From Paraburkholderia piptadeniae (GTDB lineage: Bacteria > Pseudomonadota > Gammaproteobacteria > Burkholderiales > Burkholderiaceae), in assembly GCF_900007165.1 (NCBI RefSeq), contig NZ_CYGY02000050.1, positions 33,425 through 97,424 on the forward strand: a DNA stretch of 64,000 bases, in the 5' to 3' direction. The first letter of the stretch is position 1. The number at the start of each line of letters is the position of its first letter. This document shows positions 25,067 to 34,054 of the stretch, piece by piece. The notes under the pieces are model-generated. The model ran no database searches. It was not told where the DNA came from and saw only the letters and a program-made list of their open reading frames with translations. Made by a program: the position numbers and the translations under genes.

Positions 25067-28000
25067 ATGCAAGCGAAGAACGAAGAAGCCGTTGTACATC
25101 TGCTCAACGATGTCGTCGAGTTCGCAAGAGGGCGGTTGCCCGAACCGGCATTCAAAGTCGTCGAGCCGCTCCTGCGCCGCTACTACGACTTTGCGGATGC
25201 CGACGATCTGCAAAGCCGCGGCATTGCAGATCTGTACGGCGCCGCGATGGCGCACTGGCAAACCGCGCAGCGCTTCGTACCAGGCAGCGAACGCCTGCGC
25301 GTCTACAACCCGATACTCGAGCAGCACGGCTGGCACTCCGATCACACGGTGATCGAGATCGTCAACGACGACATGCCGTTTCTCGTCGATTCCGTAGCGA
25401 TGGCCGTCAACCGCCTCGGCCTTTCGCTGCATTCGGTGCTGCACCCGGTGTTTCGCATCTGGCGCGGCAGCGACGGCGGCATCGAACGCGTAGCGCCAAC
25501 GGACGCCTCTTCTTCCGACGACGGCCGCTCGCAACTCGCGTCGTTCATTCATTTCGAGGTGGATCGCTGCGGCGATGCCGCGAAGCTCGACGCATTGCGC
25601 AACGACATCGCGAAGGTGCTCGGCGATGTGCGCGCCGCCGTCGAAGACTGGCCGAAGATCGTCGAGACCGCGCGCGCGACGATCAAGGACATGGCGGTGC
25701 GCGAAACGAGCCCGGAAGGCGTCGAAGCGCGCGCGTTTCTCGAATGGATGGTCGCGGACCACTTCACGTTTCTTGGCCAGCGCGACTACGAGCTCGTCAG
25801 GCACGACGGCCAGTACGGCTTGCGCGGCGTGGCGGGCTCGGGCTCCGGCATTCTGCGCGAGTCGATGCGGCCGCAGGGCGGCTCCGACGTGACGCCGTTG
25901 CCGCCCGCCGCCGCCGACATCATCGCAGGCTCCCTCCCCATCTTTCTGACCAAGGCCAATTCGCGCGCGACGGTGCATCGTCCCGGCTATCTCGACTATG
26001 TCGGCGTGAAGCTCGTCGGGCCGGACGGCAAGATTTCGGGCGAACGGCGGTTCATCGGGCTTTACACATCGACGGCCTATACCGCGCCGGCATCGGAGAT
26101 TCCGATCGTGCGCCGCAAATGCGCGAACATCGTGCGGCGCGCGGGCTTTCTGCCGAAAGGGCATCTCGGCAAATCGCTCGTGACCGTGCTGGAGACGTAC
26201 CCGCGCGACGAGCTTTTCCAGGCCGACGAGAACCAGCTCTACGACACCGCGATGGGCGTGCTGCGCTTGCAGGAGCATCAGCGCACGCGGATGTTCGTGC
26301 GGCGCGACCGCTTCGACCGTTTCGTGTCGTGCCTCGTGTTCGTGCCGCGCGACAAGTACAACACCGACCTGCGCCGGCGCATCGCGAGGCTGCTGATGGC
26401 CGCGTTCAACGGCACCAACGCCGAGTTCACGCCGCTGCTATCCGAGTCGACGCTTGCGCGCATTCACTTCGTCGTGCATGCGGAGCCGGGTGCGATGCCC
26501 GACGTCGATACGCGCGAACTCGAGGTGCGGCTCATCCAGGTGGCGCGCCGCTGGCAGGACGATCTCGCCGACGCATTGCTCGACGCATTCGGCGAAGAGC
26601 AGGGCAATCGCCTGTTGCAGCAGTACGGCGATTCGTTCCCTGCCGGCTACCGCGACGACTATCCGGCGCGCACGGCCGTGCGCGATATCGAGCTGATCGA
26701 ACGCGTGCAGGGCACCGAGCATCTCGCGATGAACCTGTACCGTCCCATCGAATCGGGTCCGCGCTCATTCCGCTTCAAGGTGTATCGCGTCGGCGAGCCG
26801 ATTGCGCTGTCGCGCAGCCTGCCGATGCTCGAGCATCTCGGTGTGCGCGTCGATGAAGAGCGGCCTTATCTGATCCAGGTGCAGGACGCCGCGCCCGCGT
26901 GGATTCACGATTTCGGCCTGGAGCTTGCCGACGACACGGAGTTCGACATCGAGCGCGCGAAGGACCTGTTCGAAGATGCATTCGAGCGCGTCTGGACGGG
27001 TGACATCGAGAACGACAACTTCAATCGGCTCGTGCTGCGCGCGCAACTGAGCGCACGCGAAGTGACGATCTTGCGCGCGTATGCGAAGTACTTGCGGCAG
27101 GTCGGCTCGACGTTCAGCGATGCGTATATCGAGCGCGCGCTGACGGGCAATCCGGCGATCGCGCGGATGCTGGTCGAGCTGTTCGTCGCGCGTTCGGAGC
27201 CGGCGACGGGCGCGACGCGCGACGCACGCATCGACAAGATGCTGCAAACGATCGAAGCCGCGCTGGACCAGGTGCCGAATCTCGACGAGGACCGCATCCT
27301 GCGCCAGTTCCTCGGCGTGATCAACGCGACGCAGCGCACGAACTACTACCGGCGCGATGCGGTCGGGAATCCGCGCCCGTATCTGTCGTTCAAGTTCGAT
27401 CCGGCGAAGGTGCCGGGCCTGCCCGAGCCCAAGCCGATGTTCGAAATATGGGTGTACTCGCCGCGCGTCGAAGGCGTGCATCTGCGCGGCGGACGCGTCG
27501 CGCGCGGCGGCTTGCGCTGGTCCGACCGGCGCGAGGATTTCCGCACCGAAGTGCTCGGCCTGATGAAGGCGCAGATGGTGAAGAACGTCGTGATCGTGCC
27601 CGTCGGATCGAAGGGCGGCTTCGTCGTGAAGAACCCGCCGCCGCCGACCGATCGCGAAACGTGGATGCGCGAAGGCGTCGCGTGCTATCAGACGTTCCTG
27701 CGCGGCCTGCTCGATCTCACCGACAACCTGTCGGCCGGCGCGATCGTGCCGCCGCCCGACATCGTGCGTCATGATCCCGACGATCCGTATCTCGTCGTCG
27801 CCGCGGACAAGGGCACGGCAACGTTCTCCGATTACGCGAACGCGATTTCGCAGGAGTACGGCTTCTGGCTCGACGATGCGTTCGCGTCGGGCGGCTCGGT
27901 CGGCTACGACCACAAGAAGATGGGCATCACCGCGCGCGGCGCGTGGGAATCGGTGAAGCGCCATTTCCGCGAAATGGGCGTCGATACGCAATCGGCCGAT

Positions 28001-29911
28001 TTCACGGTGGTCGGCGTCGGCGACATGTCGGGCGACGTGTTCGGCAACGGCATGCTGCTGTCGCCGCATATCCGCCTCATTGCCGCGTTCGATCATCGGC
28101 ACATCTTTCTCGATCCGAATCCCGATCCTGCCGCGAGCTTTGCCGAACGCGAGCGTCTGTTCGCACTGGAGCGCTCGAGCTGGGCCGACTATGACCCGTC
28201 GCTGATCTCGGCGGGCGGCGGCGTGTTCGCGCGCAGCGCGAAGACGATCCCGCTTTCGGCGGCCGTGCAGTCGATGCTCGGCATCACGGCCGCCGCGCTG
28301 GCGCCGACGGAACTGATACGCGCGATCCTTCATGCGCCCGTCGATCTGCTGTACAACGGCGGCATCGGCACCTACGTGAAGGCGAGCCGCGAAACGCATG
28401 CGCAGGTCGGCGACAAGACCAACGACGCCGTGCGCGTGAACGGTTCCGATCTGCGCTGCAAGGTGGTCGCGGAAGGCGGCAATCTCGGCCTCACGCAACT
28501 GGGGCGCATCGAATTCGCGCAGCACGGCGGCCGCGTGAATACGGATGCGATCGACAATTCGGCGGGCGTCGATTGCTCGGACCACGAAGTGAACATCAAG
28601 ATCCTGCTCGGCCTCGTGGTCGCGGACGGCGAGATGACGGAGAAACAGCGCAACGCGCTGCTCGCGGAAATGACAGAGGAAGTCGGCCTGCTCGTGTTGC
28701 AGGACAACTACTATCAGACCCAGGCGCTGTCGATCGCGGGACGCTATGCCGCCGAGATGCTCGATGCCGAAACGCGGATGATGCGTTACCTCGAACGCAA
28801 CGGCCGCCTGAATCGCGTGATCGAGTTCCTGCCCACCGACGATGAAATCAACGAACGTCATGCGGCCAAACAGGGTCTGACGTCGCCCGAGCGCGCGGTG
28901 CTGCTCGCGTACAGCAAGATGTGGCTCTACGATGCGCTGCTCGAATCCGATGTGCCCGAAGATCCCCTCGTCGCGGACATGCTCGTCGATTACTTTCCGA
29001 AGCCGCTGCGTCAGCGCTTCGGCGAGCCGATGCGGCGCCATCCGCTGCGCCGCGAGATTCTCGCGACGCATCTGACGAATGCGCTGATCAACCGCGTCGG
29101 CAGCGCGTTCGTGCTGCGAATGATGGAAGAAGCCGATGTGAGTCCCGGCGACATCGTGCGCGCGTGCATCGTCGCGCGCGACATCTTCGATCTGAACGAC
29201 GTGTGGCGCAACATCGATGCGCTCGACAACCGCGTTGCCGACGACGTGCAGGCGCGCATGTTCGTCGAGATCACGAAGCTGCTGGAGCGCGCTGCGCTGT
29301 GGATTCTGCGTCATCTGAAGTCGGGCGACGTGAAGGATGCGAGCGTGACCGACCTGATCACGCGGTGCCGCGATGCCGCGCAACGGCTCGCGCCGCAACT
29401 GCCGATGCTGCTGCCCGCAGCGGATATCGAAGCGTTGTCCGAGCGGCAGCGCGTGCTTGTCGACGCGGGCGTCGACAGCGAGCTTGCCGTGCGCGTGGCG
29501 AGCGGCGACATTCCGGCCGCGCTGCTCGATATCGCGGAAGTCGCATCGGCGACGCAGCGCAGTATCGAGCTCGTGGCAGGCGTGTATTTCGCGTTGGGCA
29601 CGCAGCTGAACTACGGCTGGATCGGCGAACGCGCAGCGGAACTGCCGACGCCGGCGAACTGGGATGTGATCGCGCGCGCGGGCGCGCTGGCCGAACTCGG
29701 GCGCCTGAAGCGCGCGCTGACCACGGGCGCGCTCGCCGAAACGCCCGACGCGAACGACGCGCAAGCCGTCGTCGATGCGTGGCGCAGCAAGCGCGAAGCG
29801 GTGCTCGGGCGCTATGCGCAACTGCTGACGGACCTGCGCGCGGCAGGCGGCGCGAGTCTGTCGATGCTGCTCGTCGTGGTCGGCGCAATGGCGACGCTCG
29901 AACGCCAGTGA
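25067..29911 (+). CDS. gdhB: NAD-specific glutamate dehydrogenase, 180-kDa class
   Basis: A 1614-residue protein of the large NAD-GDH class (PF05088), the size expected for the family. The first 700 residues are regulatory. The catalytic part begins near residue 780, with RVARGGLRWSDRREDFRTEV, then VPVGSKGGFVVKNPPPPTD with the substrate-binding Lys. VGVGDMSGDVFGNGMLLS and LLYNGGIGTYVKAS form the nucleotide-binding region. It deaminates glutamate to 2-oxoglutarate, mainly in catabolism. I chose the ATG at 25067 (MQAKNEEAVV) because GGAGG lies 5 nt upstream; the frame is open 33 codons further. It is transcribed alone. Confidence 0.95.
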   Translation: MQAKNEEAVVHLLNDVVEFARGRLPEPAFKVVEPLLRRYYDFADADDLQSRGIADLYGAAMAHWQTAQRFVPGSERLRVYNPILEQHGWHSDHTVIEIVNDDMPFLVDSVAMAVNRLGLSLHSVLHPVFRIWRGSDGGIERVAPTDASSSDDGRSQLASFIHFEVDRCGDAAKLDALRNDIAKVLGDVRAAVEDWPKIVETARATIKDMAVRETSPEGVEARAFLEWMVADHFTFLGQRDYELVRHDGQYGLRGVAGSGSGILRESMRPQGGSDVTPLPPAAADIIAGSLPIFLTKANSRATVHRPGYLDYVGVKLVGPDGKISGERRFIGLYTSTAYTAPASEIPIVRRKCANIVRRAGFLPKGHLGKSLVTVLETYPRDELFQADENQLYDTAMGVLRLQEHQRTRMFVRRDRFDRFVSCLVFVPRDKYNTDLRRRIARLLMAAFNGTNAEFTPLLSESTLARIHFVVHAEPGAMPDVDTRELEVRLIQVARRWQDDLADALLDAFGEEQGNRLLQQYGDSFPAGYRDDYPARTAVRDIELIERVQGTEHLAMNLYRPIESGPRSFRFKVYRVGEPIALSRSLPMLEHLGVRVDEERPYLIQVQDAAPAWIHDFGLELADDTEFDIERAKDLFEDAFERVWTGDIENDNFNRLVLRAQLSAREVTILRAYAKYLRQVGSTFSDAYIERALTGNPAIARMLVELFVARSEPATGATRDARIDKMLQTIEAALDQVPNLDEDRILRQFLGVINATQRTNYYRRDAVGNPRPYLSFKFDPAKVPGLPEPKPMFEIWVYSPRVEGVHLRGGRVARGGLRWSDRREDFRTEVLGLMKAQMVKNVVIVPVGSKGGFVVKNPPPPTDRETWMREGVACYQTFLRGLLDLTDNLSAGAIVPPPDIVRHDPDDPYLVVAADKGTATFSDYANAISQEYGFWLDDAFASGGSVGYDHKKMGITARGAWESVKRHFREMGVDTQSADFTVVGVGDMSGDVFGNGMLLSPHIRLIAAFDHRHIFLDPNPDPAASFAERERLFALERSSWADYDPSLISAGGGVFARSAKTIPLSAAVQSMLGITAAALAPTELIRAILHAPVDLLYNGGIGTYVKASRETHAQVGDKTNDAVRVNGSDLRCKVVAEGGNLGLTQLGRIEFAQHGGRVNTDAIDNSAGVDCSDHEVNIKILLGLVVADGEMTEKQRNALLAEMTEEVGLLVLQDNYYQTQALSIAGRYAAEMLDAETRMMRYLERNGRLNRVIEFLPTDDEINERHAAKQGLTSPERAVLLAYSKMWLYDALLESDVPEDPLVADMLVDYFPKPLRQRFGEPMRRHPLRREILATHLTNALINRVGSAFVLRMMEEADVSPGDIVRACIVARDIFDLNDVWRNIDALDNRVADDVQARMFVEITKLLERAALWILRHLKSGDVKDASVTDLITRCRDAAQRLAPQLPMLLPAADIEALSERQRVLVDAGVDSELAVRVASGDIPAALLDIAEVASATQRSIELVAGVYFALGTQLNYGWIGERAAELPTPANWDVIARAGALAELGRLKRALTTGALAETPDANDAQAVVDAWRSKREAVLGRYAQLLTDLRAAGGASLSMLLVVVGAMATLERQ

Positions 29912-30048
29912 AGAGGGGAAGGGCGGCGCGCCCGACGACGGCGCGCGCCGCCGCGCATGCCGCTGCGTATGGCCGTACGCCCTATTCGACAGCGATGCAG
30001 CGGATTGCCCGATAATAGTCGTTGTCGACAATCCTTCACTTCACGATC

Positions 30049-31122
30049 ATGACCGAATCCGCTGCTACTCCCAATGTTGCGTCCAATGTGCCGCGTCTGA
30101 CGAGCCTGTCGCATGGCGGCGGCTGCGGCTGCAAGATCGCGCCCGGCGTGCTGTCCGATCTGCTGAAGCGGAACATGCCGATGCCGTCGTTTCCCGACCT
30201 GCTGGTGGGCACGGAAACGGCAGATGACGCGGCCGTCTACCGCCTGAACGACGAGCAGGCGATCATCGCAACGACCGATTTCTTCATGCCGATCGTCGAC
30301 GATCCGTACGATTTCGGCCGCATCGCCGCCACCAACGCGCTCTCCGATGTCTACGCGATGGGCGGCAAGCCGATTCTGGCGCTCGCGCTCGTGGGCATGC
30401 CGATCAACGTGTTGCCGCACGACGTGATCGCGGCCGTGCTGCGCGGCGGAGAGGACGTTTGCGCGCAGGCGGGCATTCCCGTCGCGGGCGGCCATTCGAT
30501 CGATTCCGTCGAGCCGATCTACGGTCTTGCCGCGCTCGGCGTCGTGCATCCGCAGCGCGTGAAGCGCAATGCGTCGGCGCAGGCAGGCGACGTGCTGGTG
30601 CTCGGCAAGCCGCTCGGCGTGGGCGTGCTGTCGGCGGCGCTCAAGAAGAATCAACTCGACGAGGCGGGCTATGCCGCGATGATCGCCGCGACGACGAAAC
30701 TCAATCGCCCCGGCACGGAGCTGGCCGCGCTCGACGGCGTGCACGCGATGACGGATGTGACGGGCTTCGGCCTGCTCGGCCACGCGCTCGAACTGGCGCG
30801 CGGCGCGAAGTTGACGGCTCGCGTGCGCTACGCCGATCTGCCGTGGATCGCGGGCGTCGATGCACTCGCGGCGGCGGGCACGTTCACGGGCGCATCGGGC
30901 CGCAACTGGGCTTCGTATGGCGAAGACACGCGTCTCGCCGACAGCCTGCCCGCGACGGCACGCACGCTGCTCACCGATCCGCAGACGTCGGGCGGCCTGC
31001 TCGTGTCGTGCTCGCCGTCCGTCGTCGATGACGTGCTCGCGATCTTCCGCGCCGACGGTTTCGATCGCGCGGCCGTGATCGGCGAACTTCAAGATGGCGC
31101 GCCGCGCGTCGAAGTCGTCTGA
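30049..31122 (+). CDS. selD: Selenide, water dikinase (selenophosphate synthase)
   Basis: A 357-residue SelD. The N-terminal SHGGGCGCKI places the catalytic Cys at C26 and a second Cys at C28, so this is the cysteine form, not a selenoprotein. TTDFFMPIVDDPYDFGRIAA and NALSDVYAMGGKPI are the conserved ATP-binding blocks. The product, selenophosphate, is used for selenocysteine or 2-selenouridine. No selA, selB or selU is seen nearby. I chose the ATG at 30049; a TTG nine codons earlier is possible but less likely. Confidence 0.95.
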   Translation: MTESAATPNVASNVPRLTSLSHGGGCGCKIAPGVLSDLLKRNMPMPSFPDLLVGTETADDAAVYRLNDEQAIIATTDFFMPIVDDPYDFGRIAATNALSDVYAMGGKPILALALVGMPINVLPHDVIAAVLRGGEDVCAQAGIPVAGGHSIDSVEPIYGLAALGVVHPQRVKRNASAQAGDVLVLGKPLGVGVLSAALKKNQLDEAGYAAMIAATTKLNRPGTELAALDGVHAMTDVTGFGLLGHALELARGAKLTARVRYADLPWIAGVDALAAAGTFTGASGRNWASYGEDTRLADSLPATARTLLTDPQTSGGLLVSCSPSVVDDVLAIFRADGFDRAAVIGELQDGAPRVEVV

Positions 31123-31164
31123 TCCCGCGTCGCTTCCCGCGCATCACGACAACACGAAGAGCCC

Positions 31165-32091
31165 ATGACAGAAGAATCACCGAAGGCCATTTTTTACGCG
31201 CTCGCGGCGAACATCGGCATTGCAGTATGCAAGTTCGCCGCAGCGGCATTCACGGGCTCGGGCTCGATGTTCGCCGAAGCGATTCACTCGACGGCCGATT
31301 GCGGCAATCAGGTGCTGCTGCTGTTCGGCCTGAAGCAGGCGCGCCGGCCGGCAAGCCTGTTGCATCCGCTCGGCGCGGGACGCGCGATCTACTTCTATTC
31401 GCTGATCGTCGCGTTGCTGCTGTTCTTTGTCGGCGGGGTGTTTTCCGTCTATGAAGGCGCGCATCGGCTCGTTGCGCGCGAACCGCTGTCGCATGCGTAT
31501 ATCGCGCTCGGTGTGCTGGGCGTGTCGGTCGTGCTCGAAGCGTTTTCGCTGATGGGCGCGCTCAAGGAAATCCGCAAGACGAATCCCGAGAAGTCAATGT
31601 GGCGATGGTTTCGCGAGACGCGCGAATCGGAGCTGCTCGTCGTCACGGGCGAGGACGTGGCCGCGCTGCTGGGTCTCGCGATCGCATTCGCCGCCGTGCT
31701 TGCCACGATGGTGACGGGCAATCCCGCGTATGACGCGTGGGGTTCGATCGGCGTCGGCGTGTTGCTGATGGTGATCGCGTTCCTGGTTGCGCGCGAAGTG
31801 AAGTCGATGATCATCGGCGAATCCGCGAGCCCGGAAGTGCGGCGCGCAATCGAAGCGCATCTGCGCACGCGCAAGGAGATTCGCAGCATCATCAATCTGA
31901 TCACGCTGCAATGGGGCCGACACGTGGTGGTCGCGGTGCAGGCGGAGATGATCGACTACGAAAGCGGCCGTGCAATGGTCGATGCGATCAATGTCGTCGA
32001 AGCAGATCTTCAAGAGAAGTTTCCGCAGGTGCGATGGGTGTTTTTCGAACCGGATGTGCCGAGAGTGCGGACCGAGGCTTCGCTCGACTAA
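31165..32091 (+). CDS. Cation diffusion facilitator family transporter
   Basis: A 308-residue CDF protein with about six helices. IHSTADCGNQVLLLFGL carries the conserved HSxxD motif in the second helix, and HPLGAGRAIYFYSL is the loop before helix 3. The fifth-helix region (EDVAALLGLAIAFAAVL) keeps an Asp for metal binding. The C-terminal 90 residues form the cytoplasmic ferredoxin-like domain. The metal (Zn, Mn, Fe or Co) is not decided. It starts 42 bp after selD and may be cotranscribed with it. Confidence 0.88.
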   Translation: MTEESPKAIFYALAANIGIAVCKFAAAAFTGSGSMFAEAIHSTADCGNQVLLLFGLKQARRPASLLHPLGAGRAIYFYSLIVALLLFFVGGVFSVYEGAHRLVAREPLSHAYIALGVLGVSVVLEAFSLMGALKEIRKTNPEKSMWRWFRETRESELLVVTGEDVAALLGLAIAFAAVLATMVTGNPAYDAWGSIGVGVLLMVIAFLVAREVKSMIIGESASPEVRRAIEAHLRTRKEIRSIINLITLQWGRHVVVAVQAEMIDYESGRAMVDAINVVEADLQEKFPQVRWVFFEPDVPRVRTEASLD

Positions 32092-32267
32092 CGCTTGATG
32101 CGTTATTAGATTCGTCTTTCTTTTATGCGTAATAGCTATTCAATTCGCTGATTCGGAATTGGCTAATGGAAAACAATTGAATGGCTTCTATACTTGGCTC
32201 CGCCCTTTTCCGCGAGGGCATGTATTCCATTCCCAATCGACGAATACGCATAAAGAAAGGATTTGTC

Positions 32268-33338
32268 ATGGTGACTCGCACGGCTGGAGCTTTAACCGCA
32301 TTGGCATTGGCCGCATGCTCGGCCATTTCGCCGCTCGCGAACGCGCAGGATGACGACGGCTTCTCTCAAGGCAGTGGCGAGTCGAAAGGCCGTCCCGTCA
32401 AGGTGATGATCATTTCGATGTTCGGGCCTGAAGGGCAGGTGTGGCTCGACAAGCTGGGCCCGTGGCAAGACATTTCCGTCGCGGGTCTTTCGCCGGACTA
32501 TCCCGCCATTCATTGCAACAAGCAGGACATCTGCGTGATGACGACGGGCATGGGGCACGCGAATGCCGCTGCATCGACGATGGCGCTCGCGTTCTCATCG
32601 CGTTTCGATTTGCGGCACACGTATTTCATGGTCGCGGGCATTGCGGGCATCGATCCGATTCAGGGCACGGTCGGCTCCGCGGCATGGGCCAAGTACCTTG
32701 TCGATTTCGGCATTCAATGGGAAATAGACGGACGCGAAATTCCTTCAGGCTGGAATACCGGTTATCTCGGCATCAATACGAAAAGCCCGACAGACAAGCC
32801 GCCGCTCGACTACAGAACGGAAGTGTTCCAGTTGAATCCGCGACTCGCCGATACGGCTTTTGCGCTGTCGCGTAGCGTGGTGCTTTCGGATAATCCGCAA
32901 GCACAGGCGGCGCGCGCCAAATACAATTACGCGCCCGCTAATCGTCCGCCCACGGTCATTCAGTGCGATACGCTGGCGGGCGATACGTGGTGGTCCGGCA
33001 CGAAGCTAGGCGAACGCGCGCGCGAGTGGACGAAGATTCTCACGGACGGCAAGGGCGTCTACTGCACGACCCAGCAGGAAGACAACGCAACGTACGAAGC
33101 ATTGAAACGCGCGGCGAGCGTGCATCGTGTCGATCTGAATCGCGTTGCCGTATTGCGCGCGGGTTCGGATTTCGATCGTCCATACGAAGGCCAGACGAGC
33201 GCGGACAATCTGCTCAACTATGCTGCGCAAGGCGGCTTCAATATTGCACTCGAGAACCTCTATCGCGCGGGTAATCCGCTCGTGCAGGATATCGTGTCGC
33301 ATTGGGGCGAATGGCGCGATGGCGTGCCGCAACGCTAG
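32268..33338 (+). CDS. Purine nucleoside permease (NUP) family periplasmic protein
   Basis: A 356-residue exported protein. The signal sequence ALTALALAACSAISPLANAQ contains a lipobox-like LAAC and also a possible signal-peptidase-I site after ANA, so it is either a lipoprotein or soluble periplasmic. The body has VMIISMFGPEGQVWLDKLG, then MTTGMGHANAAASTMALAFS and VAGIAGIDPIQGTVGSA, which match the NUP family (PF06516). The family is named for fungal nucleoside transporters but has no membrane helices and resembles nucleoside phosphorylases. AAGG lies 7 nt before the ATG at 32268. It is probably monocistronic. Confidence 0.85.
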   Translation: MVTRTAGALTALALAACSAISPLANAQDDDGFSQGSGESKGRPVKVMIISMFGPEGQVWLDKLGPWQDISVAGLSPDYPAIHCNKQDICVMTTGMGHANAAASTMALAFSSRFDLRHTYFMVAGIAGIDPIQGTVGSAAWAKYLVDFGIQWEIDGREIPSGWNTGYLGINTKSPTDKPPLDYRTEVFQLNPRLADTAFALSRSVVLSDNPQAQAARAKYNYAPANRPPTVIQCDTLAGDTWWSGTKLGERAREWTKILTDGKGVYCTTQQEDNATYEALKRAASVHRVDLNRVAVLRAGSDFDRPYEGQTSADNLLNYAAQGGFNIALENLYRAGNPLVQDIVSHWGEWRDGVPQR

Positions 33339-33375
33339 CGTTAAAAAGCAGAACATCAATACCGCATCTGGAAGC

Positions 33376-33414
33376 GCAAAGCGTTCAATCGTATAAAGCG
33401 ATTGAGCGCTTTGC
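33376..33414. terminator. Long hairpin downstream of the NUP gene
   Basis: GCAAAGCGTTCAATCG (33376-33391) pairs with CGATTGAGCGCTTTGC (33399-33414) over almost the full 16 bp. There is no clear T-run on either side, so it could be a terminator, an mRNA-stabilising hairpin or a small repeat element. Confidence 0.45.
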
Positions 33415-33473
33415 TATTGCACAGTGCTTTTATGCACGCTTAACGTGCGCTTATTGCGCGCGCGCTGTGCAAC

Positions 33474-33542
33474 TCAGTGCGCGCGATAAGGCGTCCACAC
33501 GGGAATGTCCGCATTCCAGTCATCGAGTTCTGACGGGCTCAT
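33474..33542 (-). CDS. Possible 22-aa microprotein
   Basis: A 22-codon frame with a strong ribosome-binding site (GCAGGAG, 6 nt before the ATG) and product MSPSELDDWNADIPVWTPYR plus two residues. It is acidic at the start and rich in Trp and Pro, not Arg-rich like chance frames in this genome. It lies 33 bp downstream of the DUF4148 gene on the same strand and may be cotranscribed. I know no family. Support is the ribosome-binding site and the composition. Confidence 0.35.
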   Translation of the reverse strand: MSPSELDDWNADIPVWTPYRAH

Positions 33543-33575
33543 GATCGGCTCCTGCAATTAAAACGAAGGATGGGC

Positions 33576-33884
33576 TTACTGGCGGCGAGCGACGCGTACG
33601 CTGTTGTCGCTTTGCACGGCGAGACGCTCCGCTTGCGTGCGGCCAACGAGACCTTGTTCCGGATACGAGGTCTTGTTCAGCGAAGGCAGCGTGCCGTCGC
33701 GATACGCCTCCGCGACTTCCGCACGAACTTCAGCGCGCGACTTCTGCGCCGATGCGCTCTCCGAATGCTGCCACCACTGATCGTTGTACGAACCCGCGCG
33801 GCCAATGCCGCCACCGCCTTGAGCGAATGCCGGTGCGCTGACGAGCAGCGAGAGAACAAGACCTGCCAGTAGATTGCGCTTCAT
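33576..33884 (-). CDS. DUF4148 domain-containing secreted protein
   Basis: A 102-residue exported protein with a clear signal peptide (MKRNLLAGLVLSLLVSAPAF, then AQ). The mature part has RAEVRAEVAEAYRDGTLPSL followed by NKTSYPEQ, the DUF4148 signature common in Burkholderia periplasmic proteins. The function is unknown; such proteins are numerous and often stress-responsive. AGGAG lies 7 nt before the start. Confidence 0.88.
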   Translation of the reverse strand: MKRNLLAGLVLSLLVSAPAFAQGGGGIGRAGSYNDQWWQHSESASAQKSRAEVRAEVAEAYRDGTLPSLNKTSYPEQGLVGRTQAERLAVQSDNSVRVARRQ

Positions 33885-34006
33885 GATTCACTCCTGTGTT
33901 TCGTTTGCCGCGCCTCGATCGGCGCCGCGACAGGGTGAAATGTAGGCTTTGACGTGCGGGCGATAAACCCGACTTTCGTGAAATGAATTGTCGTGATTTC
34001 GGAACA

Positions 34007-34027
34007 ATCGCGGCGCGAAGCCGCGAT
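34007..34027. terminator. Hairpin after ceoR
   Basis: ATCGCGGC (34007-34014) and GCCGCGAT (34020-34027) form an 8-bp stem with a 5-nt loop, 28 bp past the ceoR stop. A short TTGTT follows on the minus strand and CCTTTT on the plus strand. Confidence 0.5.
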
Positions 34028-34054
34028 CGTCCTTTTAGACAAAGGCCGCGCGGA

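Noticed and set aside
26765..30031. Very long open frame (over 1000 codons) opposite the NAD-glutamate dehydrogenase gene
   Set aside because: Composition is Arg/His/Ala-rich as expected for antisense frames in GC-rich DNA; no domain is recognisable, and the opposite strand encodes a complete conserved enzyme.
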